A program made the translations under genes and the position numbers. From positions 1 through 5,881 of the forward strand of contig CACZTA010000166.1 of the NCBI GenBank assembly GCA_902783935.1: DNA of 5,881 bases, given 5' to 3'. The DNA is from an uncultured Lachnospiraceae bacterium. Its GTDB lineage: Bacteria > Bacillota > Clostridia > Lachnospirales > Lachnospiraceae. The notes beneath the pieces are model-generated. The model was given only the letters and a program-made list of their open reading frames with translations. It was not told where the DNA came from and did no database searches. Below, in pieces: positions 1 to 5,437 of the stretch. Positions within the stretch are counted from its first letter, which is position 1, and the number at the start of each line of letters is the position of its first letter.

Positions 1-98
1 CCGCTCTGCGGCGCCTGAGATACCTCTGCTGCGTAAACACTGCTTCCTGCCATCAGCATCGCTGCTGTCATAAATACCGCCATTCTTTTTTTCATCAT
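1..98 (-). CDS. N-terminus of an exported protein (partial, cut by window edge)
   Basis: Only the first 32 codons are inside the window. They encode a classic Sec signal peptide: a basic start (KKR at residues 3-5), a hydrophobic Met/Ala-rich core (about 6-18) and a type I signal peptidase site of the A-x-A kind (V21-Y22-A23, cleavage after 23 or 24). There is no lipobox cysteine, so the product is probably released or cell-wall associated and not a lipoprotein. The sequence AGAGAGGATT lies just upstream; it is 6 nt from the first ATG and 9 nt from a second, adjacent ATG (95-93), so either could be used. The gene is divergent from the exported foldase gene at 368 and shares the same 10-nt ribosome-binding sequence with it. 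The mature protein begins AEVSQAPQ, which I do not recognise, so no function is assigned. Confidence 0.75.
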   Translation of the reverse strand, partial: MMKKRMAVFMTAAMLMAGSSVYAAEVSQAPQS

Positions 99-247
99 AT
101 TGAATCCTCTCTTTCGTATTTTTCATCGTTTATGTGTCACTTGTTATGCCGGCGTGCCGTCAGACCGGGACATTTTCATGTCATGTCCTGCCTGTCTGAT
201 GACAACGTCAGTATATTCACCGTTCCTTAAATTAAGATTGAAAATCT

Positions 248-274
248 GAAAAAAGAGGACGGATGACTTTTTTC
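248..274. repeat. 8-bp inverted repeat GAAAAAAG / CTTTTTTC
   Basis: The arms at 248-255 and 267-274 are exact inverted copies separated by 11 nt, ending 6 bp before the -35 box at 281. It could be a protein-binding site, an A/T-tract that bends DNA upstream of the promoter, or a weak hairpin in a leftward transcript. The low complexity of the arms makes chance a real possibility. Confidence 0.3.
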
Positions 275-280
275 CGCAAT

Positions 281-309
281 TTGACATATGTCACCGGGAG
301 ATATATGAT
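281..309 (+). promoter_or_regulatory. Sigma-A-type promoter of the exported trigger-factor-like gene
   Basis: A perfect -35 hexamer TTGACA (281-286) is followed after exactly 17 bp by TATGAT (304-309), five of six matches to the -10 consensus. Initiation would fall near 316, giving a leader of about 50 nt before the ATG at 368. The start of the leader contains a small GGAA/TTCC hairpin (317-328). This is the strongest promoter match in the window. Confidence 0.75.
282..293. promoter_or_regulatory. Perfect 12-bp palindrome overlapping the -35 box (candidate operator)
   Basis: TGACATATGTCA reads identically on both strands and covers five of the six -35 bases plus the start of the spacer. A dimeric regulator bound here would block RNA polymerase. 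A related TGAC-N3-GTCA pair occurs 70 bp upstream at 200-210. The operator role is inference: such a palindrome can arise partly because TTGACA supplies one arm. Confidence 0.35.
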
Positions 310-367
310 AAGAACCGGAAGTTTTTCCTGTTTCATTTAAGTTCAGATTCAGAGAGGATTTTGAGAT

Positions 368-1420
368 ATGAAATATACACATGCTGCGGTCTCCCTTGCT
401 CTGGCTGCCGCACTGCTCACGGCTCCCGTCTCCGCGTCCGAAGGCAAAGTCAGCCTCGGGCAGTATGAAGGGGTACAGGTAGAGAAAGTCACCGGCATTC
501 CCGAAATAACAGATGATTCCGTTGACAACAACATCCACATGATCCTGAACGGATTCGCCCAGAAAAAAGAAGTGGACCGCCCCGCTGAAGAAGGAGACGC
601 CGTCAATATCGACTACCAGGTCTCCGTGGGGGGCCGCCCCATCGAAGGGGCGGGTATGCTCGGGTTTGAAATCACGATCGGCAATACCTCGCTCTTCCCG
701 GGCTTCGACACCAGCCTGATCGGCAAAAAAGCCGGCGACACCTATTCCCTGAAGCACGCCTACAGTCCGAATTACGCAGTTGAAGAGCTCGCCGGAAACG
801 AAGCGCTCTTCCGTATCACCGTCAATTCCGTGAAGGAAGTCATCCTGCCGGATCTGACCGATGATTTTGTGCAGAAGGTCTCGACAAAATCGAAAACCGT
901 AGATGAATACAGAGAGGAAGTCCGCGCTGTCCTCGAGGAGAACAACAAAGACTATATCTTTAACGAACTCAGGGACATCGTCTGGCAGAAGGTTCTCGAA
1001 GATGCCGAAGTGACCGAATGGCCGGAAGATCAGCTGAAGGAAGAGAAAGAAGCCTTTTATGCCTACTATCAGTCAGGGGCGGATACGTATGAAATGTCCT
1101 TTGACGATTTCCTCGCTAAGCTCCAGATCAGCAAAGAGAGTTTTGAGAAACAGGCCGAGGCATCTGCTCATTCAAACGTCAAAGAGAATCTCGTGGCCGC
1201 CGCGATTGCAGCCGAGACCGCGATCGAATTCAGCGAAGACGAATATGCGGAGGCATATAAGGACCTGGCCGTCGAGCTCGGCTTTGACAATGTCGACGAC
1301 ATGCTGAAAGAAGCCCCGAGCGAGACCTATCTGCAGAACATGGTGCTCCGGAATGCGGTCATCGAATGGCTGGTTGACCACTGCGAACAGGTCGAGGAAA
1401 AAGAAGAAGCATCCGAATAA
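368..1420 (+). CDS. Exported trigger-factor-like peptidyl-prolyl isomerase/chaperone (FKBP-type domain)
   Basis: The 350-residue product is predicted to be a foldase acting outside the membrane. Residues 1-23 form a signal peptide (hydrophobic AAVSLALAAALL, cleavage at VSA|S). It has no lipobox cysteine and a weakly charged n-region. Residues about 30-75 resemble the segment that follows the ribosome-binding domain in trigger factor (PEITDDSVD, then DRPAEEGD). Residues about 76-156 are the FKBP-like PPIase domain (GDAVNIDY; IGNTSLFPGFDTSLIGKKAGD; ELAGNEALFRITVNSV). Residues about 157-345 match the helical trigger-factor C-terminal domain (LPDLTDDFVQ, TVDEYREEVR, YLQNMVLRNAVIEWL). The N-terminal ribosome-binding domain of cytosolic Tig (about 430 residues) is absent. 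The start follows AGAGGA with a 9-nt spacer. The gene is monocistronic, between its own promoter and a terminator. The family assignment is firm; PPIase activity and client proteins are inferred. PrsA-like (parvulin) foldases are a different fold. Confidence 0.88.
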   Translation: MKYTHAAVSLALAAALLTAPVSASEGKVSLGQYEGVQVEKVTGIPEITDDSVDNNIHMILNGFAQKKEVDRPAEEGDAVNIDYQVSVGGRPIEGAGMLGFEITIGNTSLFPGFDTSLIGKKAGDTYSLKHAYSPNYAVEELAGNEALFRITVNSVKEVILPDLTDDFVQKVSTKSKTVDEYREEVRAVLEENNKDYIFNELRDIVWQKVLEDAEVTEWPEDQLKEEKEAFYAYYQSGADTYEMSFDDFLAKLQISKESFEKQAEASAHSNVKENLVAAAIAAETAIEFSEDEYAEAYKDLAVELGFDNVDDMLKEAPSETYLQNMVLRNAVIEWLVDHCEQVEEKEEASE

Positions 1421-1427
1421 TCACTAC

Positions 1428-1469
1428 AAAAAAAGATGCCGGGAGGGGACATCCCTTCCGGCATTTTTT
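1428..1469. terminator. Bidirectional intrinsic terminator between convergent genes
   Basis: A 13-bp stem (1436-1448 with 1452-1464, two G-U pairs on the plus transcript) encloses a 3-nt loop. On the plus strand it is followed by six T (1464-1469). On the minus strand it is followed by seven T (complement of the A-run 1428-1434). It begins 15 nt after the stop at 1420 and, read the other way, 15 nt after the stop of the DUF624 gene at 1480. It therefore serves both transcripts. Confidence 0.9.
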
Positions 1470-1479
1470 CTGCAGTTTT

Positions 1480-2100
1480 TTATTCTTCGTCTCCCCCTTT
1501 TCTGTATTTCCGGAGAGCGCGCTCATAAAACTGGAGCGAGAGATAGACAATCAGGGCATTTCCGAAGAGAACGGCTATGCCGGCAAGATAGATCACCTGA
1601 AAAATCAGGAAAAACAGCCCGGCATACATGGCAAGCGTAATCAGTGTCAGCGGCGCATACATAAAGGAAAATATGAATGCATTCCCGACAATCTCCCCGA
1701 AGGTTCCCACAAAATTAATCAAAATCGGGAAAAACCACATGGCGATAAACGCCAGGGTCGTCAGCGCAATGACGAGCAGGACCGTGAGAACGGGTTTTCC
1801 TTTGAAGAATTCCATCTGATACAGCTGCTGTTCATAGATCAGTACTGCCGCAAATGCCGCCGTGATCAGCCATCCGATCGTCGCCTTCTTCCAGTGGAGC
1901 TTAAATCCCGTGCGGTAGTTTTTCCAGATTGCGGTATCTTCCCGGTGAAGCCGGTCAAGTGCATAGTATAAACCCGCTGTGGATGCACCGACTGTCACGA
2001 CAGGGAGACATCCGAGAATCCACAGGAGATTCGCGATCGTCAGATAAAACAGTTGCATAAAGAAGCGCATAAATGCGCTGTCATATCCAAATAGTTTCAT
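1480..2100 (-). CDS. DUF624 (YesL-like) integral membrane protein
   Basis: The 206-residue product is a multi-spanning membrane protein. Hydrophobic segments lie at about 13-37, 73-92, 103-130, 139-165 and 165-190, suggesting five helices. The N-terminal part carries the hallmark DUF624 pattern: an aromatic-rich first helix ending in CLPVVTVGASTAGLYYAL (31-48), then a short charged loop with an aromatic-basic stretch (FKLHWKKA, 66-73). The C-terminus is basic then acidic (RKYRKGGDEE). Members of this family often sit near sugar uptake and polysaccharide-use genes (YesL of Bacillus subtilis is the familiar example), but their biochemical function is not established. The ATG overlaps the TAA of the upstream HAD gene by one base (TAATG), with GGAG 7 nt before it, so translation is probably coupled. 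Membership is confident; role is unknown. Confidence 0.85.
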   Translation of the reverse strand: MKLFGYDSAFMRFFMQLFYLTIANLLWILGCLPVVTVGASTAGLYYALDRLHREDTAIWKNYRTGFKLHWKKATIGWLITAAFAAVLIYEQQLYQMEFFKGKPVLTVLLVIALTTLAFIAMWFFPILINFVGTFGEIVGNAFIFSFMYAPLTLITLAMYAGLFFLIFQVIYLAGIAVLFGNALIVYLSLQFYERALRKYRKGGDEE

Positions 2101-2750
2101 TACACTTCTCCGTTCCGGATGGCTTCTGCCGCTTCTGTCAGTGAACTGTAGATGCCTGCGCAGAGAGGAATCACTTCCTCCGTCGGCCTCAGCAGATCCG
2201 GAATCATTATGGGACTCATGCCCCCCGCATGGCCTGCGATAATCCCGGAAATACTGTCCTCAAACACGTAGCAGTCCTCCGGCGGAACGCCGATCGCTTC
2301 TGCAGCCGCGAGGAAAATATCGGGCGCCGGTTTTCCGTGCTCGAGATCTCTCCCGCTGATGACCGCATCAAAATAGGACTCGATCCCCGCCGTCCTGAGG
2401 TTTCTGCAGACGGCATTATACTCCGTACTGCTGGCGACTGCCATTTTGACCCCGTTTTCTTTAAACAGGTCCAGAATCTCCCGCATACCCGGCTTTTCGC
2501 TGATTGACACGGCCATTTTGGCTGACACACGGTCATAGACCTCTTCCGCCAGCGTTTTTCCGTCCTGCACACCGTAAAAGTGCTCCACGACGCGGAAAGC
2601 AACATCGCCGCTCGTGCCGCAGATCTGATATTTAAATTCAGGATCGAGCACGACACCGATTTCCGCTGCCTTTTCATTCCATGTTTCCTGAAAAACTCTT
2701 TCCGTGTCGAAAAGAAGTCCGTCCATATCAAACAGAGCGCCTTTTTTCAT
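2100..2750 (-). CDS. HAD-IA family hydrolase, beta-phosphoglucomutase/sugar-phosphatase-like
   Basis: The 216-residue product has all four HAD motifs. Motif I is FDMDGLLFDTE, with nucleophile D8 and acid/base D10. Motif II is VASST (105-109, Ser107). Motif III is Lys140 in HGKPAPDIF. Motif IV is FEDSISG (E164, D165), which binds magnesium. Residues about 15-80 between motifs I and II form the small helical C1 cap typical of subfamily IA. Length and the MIPDLLRPT tail fit beta-phosphoglucomutase-like phosphatases acting on sugar phosphates in the cytoplasm. Mutase and phosphatase cannot be separated by reading alone, so the substrate is left open. AGGAAAAGG precedes the ATG by about 8 nt. It lies 69 bp after the kinase gene and overlaps the DUF624 gene by one base. 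It may clear or recycle a sugar phosphate linked to the neighbouring catabolic genes (inference). Confidence 0.88.
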   Translation of the reverse strand: MKKGALFDMDGLLFDTERVFQETWNEKAAEIGVVLDPEFKYQICGTSGDVAFRVVEHFYGVQDGKTLAEEVYDRVSAKMAVSISEKPGMREILDLFKENGVKMAVASSTEYNAVCRNLRTAGIESYFDAVISGRDLEHGKPAPDIFLAAAEAIGVPPEDCYVFEDSISGIIAGHAGGMSPIMIPDLLRPTEEVIPLCAGIYSSLTEAAEAIRNGEV

Positions 2751-2804
2751 AGTCTGTACCTTTTCCTGGTATGCCCGGTCAACAGCTGCCGGGAGATGTC
2801 TCTA

Positions 2805-2833
2805 GTTATAACATGCGAATCAGATTCCCGCAA
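2805..2833 (-). promoter_or_regulatory. Possible extended -10 promoter for the HAD-DUF624 pair
   Basis: On the minus strand, TTGCGG (complement of 2828-2833, three of six -35 matches) is followed after 17 bp by TATAAC (complement of 2805-2810, five of six). The TG of an extended -10 element (TGT-TATAAC) precedes it. Initiation near 2798 would leave a leader of about 47 nt before the HAD start. The -35 lies within the last codons of the kinase gene. No terminator separates the kinase from HAD, so read-through is also likely. Confidence 0.4.
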
Positions 2834-4319
2834 GCGCTTCAAACTGCGGTTTTAATGCCTGATATGTTTCTTTGTATATAGTATACATTTCTTTGTATGG
2901 CTGTACCCATTCGCGGACAGGTTCCACTGTCCTCAGGATCCGGAAATGCGCCTCGGAGGCCTCCTCCGGACTGTCGTACTCACCCATATATGCCGCATTC
3001 ATATAAGACAGGCCGCCCTGTGCCCCCAGGTTAACCTCCGGAACATGAATCGGCATATCGATGATCGACGCCTTGATCTTCAGCCAGATTTCACTCTTCG
3101 TGCAGCCCCCGCAGCTCACAAGGCTGCTGCAGGAAAAGCCGGAGCGCTCCGCCGTCTCAAGATTGTCCTGAAGTGCGAAGCTCGTCCCTTCCATCACGGC
3201 CCTCATCATCATTCTGCGGGACGTGTCCATATGCAGGCCGATAAAACAGCCCCGCGCATCCGGATCCCAGATCGGTGCGCGCTCCCCCGTCAGATAAGGA
3301 AGGAAAATCAGACCCGAGGGACCGGACGTGCCGCTTTCAATTTCCGCGTTGATGCGGTCGTACACATCATCGCCGCCCCCTCTGTCGTAAAGATGGTTCC
3401 TGAACCACTTCAGCGAACCGCCCGCCGTATTCATGGGGCCGTAAAGCACCGTACTGCCGGGCTTCCGCCCTCTCAGGTAACACAGGTCATAGGTTGTCAC
3501 AAGATGGTCAAAGCCGATCAGCACAAGCGAGCTGGTTCCCGTCACCTCTGCCACCTTGCCGTCTTTTGTGACACCTATCTCCAGAGCCGCTGCCGTGGCA
3601 TCCACTGCACCCGCGAGCACTACCGTATCCGTGGACAGCCCGGTCAGGGCCGCCGCTTCCGGCGTAACCGTCCCCAGCGGCTCCATGCACTCGTACACGT
3701 CCGGCATCCAGTTTCTGTCCGCTCCGGCAGCCCGGATCAGCTCATCGCTCCAGCATCCCCGGTGCACGTCAAAGAACTGCGTCAGTGTCGCGTGTGAAAC
3801 GTCGATGGAAAAAACGCCTGTCAGCTTCAGGTTGACATAACCGTTCACCTGCATGACCTTGTGGCACTGTGCCATGATCTCCGGCTCGCTGCGGACACAC
3901 CACATGAGCTCTGTCAGCGTAAAGTAGGTATCAAGCCGGTTCCCCGTAATGTCAAAAACATGATGCGCTCCGAGCCGGTCTTTCAGCAGCCTGTGCTCTT
4001 CCACACTTCTCCTGTCCATCCAGATCAGTGCGTTCCGGAGCGGCTTTCCTTCTTTTGAAACCGGAAGCACGGCCGGTGCCTGGGAACTGACGGAGATCAC
4101 TTTGATCTCCGCCGGATCCACACCGCTTTTTTCCAGAAGCCTGCGGATCGATTCCGCTGTCCCGGTCCACCAGGCATCCGGATCCTGTTCCGCCCACGAC
4201 GGCTTCGGATGCAGCGTCACATACTCTCTCGAAGACTCGGAGATCACGCGGCATCCCGCGTCGAACAAAATGCATTTAACAGTAGTCGTTCCTATGTCGA
4301 CCGCAATCGAATAACTCAT
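2820..4319 (-). CDS. FGGY-family carbohydrate kinase (xylulokinase/gluconokinase-like)
   Basis: The 499-residue product is a full-length cytoplasmic sugar kinase of the FGGY family, which uses ATP to phosphorylate a sugar, polyol or sugar acid. Visible landmarks are the N-terminal phosphate loop AVDIGTTTVK (6-15), the sugar-domain segment SWAEQDPDAWW (41-51), ISVSSQAPAVLPV (75-87) and the WMDRRS strand (100-105). The catalytic-base region is AGAVDATAAALEIG (236-249, Asp240 as likely base). EVTGTSSL (258-265), YLTGERAPIWDPDARG (342-357) and the C-terminal FGGY signature GGCTKSEIWLKIKASI (404-419) follow. All expected catalytic elements are present. The start has GAGGGG about 6 nt upstream. It follows the dehydrogenase gene by 51 bp in the same direction. 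FGGY substrate identity varies widely and the sequence does not fix it; linkage to a class II aldolase fits a substrate whose phosphate ester is then cleaved. Confidence 0.9.
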   Translation of the reverse strand: MSYSIAVDIGTTTVKCILFDAGCRVISESSREYVTLHPKPSWAEQDPDAWWTGTAESIRRLLEKSGVDPAEIKVISVSSQAPAVLPVSKEGKPLRNALIWMDRRSVEEHRLLKDRLGAHHVFDITGNRLDTYFTLTELMWCVRSEPEIMAQCHKVMQVNGYVNLKLTGVFSIDVSHATLTQFFDVHRGCWSDELIRAAGADRNWMPDVYECMEPLGTVTPEAAALTGLSTDTVVLAGAVDATAAALEIGVTKDGKVAEVTGTSSLVLIGFDHLVTTYDLCYLRGRKPGSTVLYGPMNTAGGSLKWFRNHLYDRGGGDDVYDRINAEIESGTSGPSGLIFLPYLTGERAPIWDPDARGCFIGLHMDTSRRMMMRAVMEGTSFALQDNLETAERSGFSCSSLVSCGGCTKSEIWLKIKASIIDMPIHVPEVNLGAQGGLSYMNAAYMGEYDSPEEASEAHFRILRTVEPVREWVQPYKEMYTIYKETYQALKPQFEALAGI

Positions 4320-4370
4320 ACCGGTCCCCTCTTTCCGTCAGTCCCCTCGCACCGGGAAGACGGCATCCGA

Positions 4371-5423
4371 TTATTTCATGACTTCCGGGTTACACAGAAA
4401 CGCCGGCTTCTCTCCCGCCAGATATTTCTTTACGTCATGCAGGGTGATATCGATCTGATGGCCGACGATATCTCTTGCAGAACCGGCCAGATGGGGCGTC
4501 AGCACCACATTCCGGAGGGACAGGAACTTGTCTCCCGCGGGAATCGGTTCCACCGGATAGACATCGAGGCCGGCACCTGCGATGCGTTTTTCGGCAAGGG
4601 CATCATAGAGGGCATCATAATCGAGAACTTTCGCCCTGGCCGTGTTGACAAAGTAGGCTGTCGGTTTCATAAGCGCAATCATTTCCCTGCTCACGATCCC
4701 GATCGTGCCGGGAGTGACATTGCAGTTGACGCTGATAAAATCCGATTCCTTCATCAGTGTTTCCAGATCCGTTTTCTGCCCGTGGACATAATCCATGCCC
4801 GCCTGTTCGACAAACGGATCATAGATCAGCACCTTCATGCCGAGTGCGTCCGCGCGTTTAGCCACTTCCCGTCCGATCATGCCGAACCCGATCTGGCCGA
4901 ACGTCTTGCCGAACATCTCCGGTCCGCCGCCGTACAGCGCGAACGGCGCCGTCGGGTCCATGGACCACTCGGACATGGTCTCGGCGCGCTTTCCGCCGTC
5001 ATCATTATAATGAACGCCGGTCAGCTGGTCCGTGTACTTCAGCAGATGGTCCGTGAGGGAAATGTTTTTGGAGACGCACATAAGGAGCGCGATGGTATGC
5101 TCCGCCACGGCGATGGCATTTCTGCCCGCCGCCCGGAAAACCGGGATTCCCTTCTCCGTCGCCGCCTCGATATCGATGCTGGCAAACGCTTCATTTCTGC
5201 AGCACACAATGATCTTCAGGGCATCCGCCGCCTCGATCACCTCTCTCGTGATATCTTCGAATTCGGAGATCAGGAGCTCGATGCCCCGGATCTTTTCCTT
5301 CATTTCCGGCACCGGCATCTTGATGCCTGTGACGCCGTAGCCTGCAAATTCATAATCTTTTGTGATGGATTCCAGAAGTTCCGTCTGGCTCTTGTCGAAT
5401 CTCGCTGTAATCAGGGTTTTCAT
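4371..5423 (-). CDS. D-2-hydroxyacid dehydrogenase family oxidoreductase (NAD-dependent)
   Basis: The 350-residue product belongs to the D-isomer-specific 2-hydroxyacid dehydrogenases (phosphoglycerate dehydrogenase/formate dehydrogenase fold). The Rossmann loop is GFGMIG (179-184) within GKTFGQIGFGMIGREV. The acidic residue D202 in YDPF favours NAD over NADP. The catalytic triad is intact: Arg263 in NTARA, Glu292 in DVYPVEP and His311 in LTPHLAGS. The split substrate-binding domain comprises residues 1-about 115 and the last about 35 residues. No ACT domain is present, so it is not a regulated serine-pathway enzyme. The segment before the Rossmann domain (138-172) is longer than usual and Gly/Pro-rich (YGGGPEMFGKT). 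The SD AAGGAG overlaps the TAA of the aldolase gene, with 14 bp between the two genes. It probably interconverts a keto/hydroxy-acid pair in the same pathway; the substrate is unknown. Confidence 0.88.
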   Translation of the reverse strand: MKTLITARFDKSQTELLESITKDYEFAGYGVTGIKMPVPEMKEKIRGIELLISEFEDITREVIEAADALKIIVCCRNEAFASIDIEAATEKGIPVFRAAGRNAIAVAEHTIALLMCVSKNISLTDHLLKYTDQLTGVHYNDDGGKRAETMSEWSMDPTAPFALYGGGPEMFGKTFGQIGFGMIGREVAKRADALGMKVLIYDPFVEQAGMDYVHGQKTDLETLMKESDFISVNCNVTPGTIGIVSREMIALMKPTAYFVNTARAKVLDYDALYDALAEKRIAGAGLDVYPVEPIPAGDKFLSLRNVVLTPHLAGSARDIVGHQIDITLHDVKKYLAGEKPAFLCNPEVMK

Positions 5424-5437
5424 ATGCGGGTCTCTCC

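Larger units (their letters stand above)
99..367. other. Divergent intergenic region between two exported-protein genes
   Basis: This is a non-coding stretch between divergent start codons. It holds one convincing rightward promoter with an overlapping palindrome, an 8-bp inverted repeat just upstream of it, and a Shine-Dalgarno site at each end. For the leftward gene I find only an isolated -10-like TATACT (complement of 210-215) without a good -35 partner, so its promoter is unresolved. A second TGAC/GTCA inverted pair with a 3-nt spacer lies at 200-210. The stretch at 222-256 is AT-rich and contains a small AGATT/AATCT inverted repeat (235-247). No small ORF with a convincing ribosome-binding site is seen. 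Confidence 0.6.

Noticed and set aside
146..167. GCCGGC / CCGG repeats in the divergent intergenic region as a hairpin or operator
   Set aside because: The matches are short, imperfectly placed and without a T-run or symmetric extension; consistent with chance.
227..757. A 176-codon open frame on the minus strand across the intergenic region and the start of the foldase gene
   Set aside because: It would run antisense through the signal peptide and PPIase domain and contains the promoter region; no recognisable domain is encoded.
2216..2731. A 171-codon frame within the HAD gene on the same strand
   Set aside because: It is out of frame with the HAD motifs, and its Arg/Ser-rich translation is typical of a frame-shifted reading.
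2751..2819. CCCGG/CCGGG inverted repeat between kinase and HAD as a terminator
   Set aside because: The stem is only 5 bp with a 10-nt loop and no T-run follows on the minus strand, so termination here is not supported.
2946..3797. A 283-codon open frame on the plus strand opposite the FGGY kinase
   Set aside because: Its translation is Arg/His/Pro-rich with no family motif, and it is antisense to a complete kinase. It is a shadow frame.
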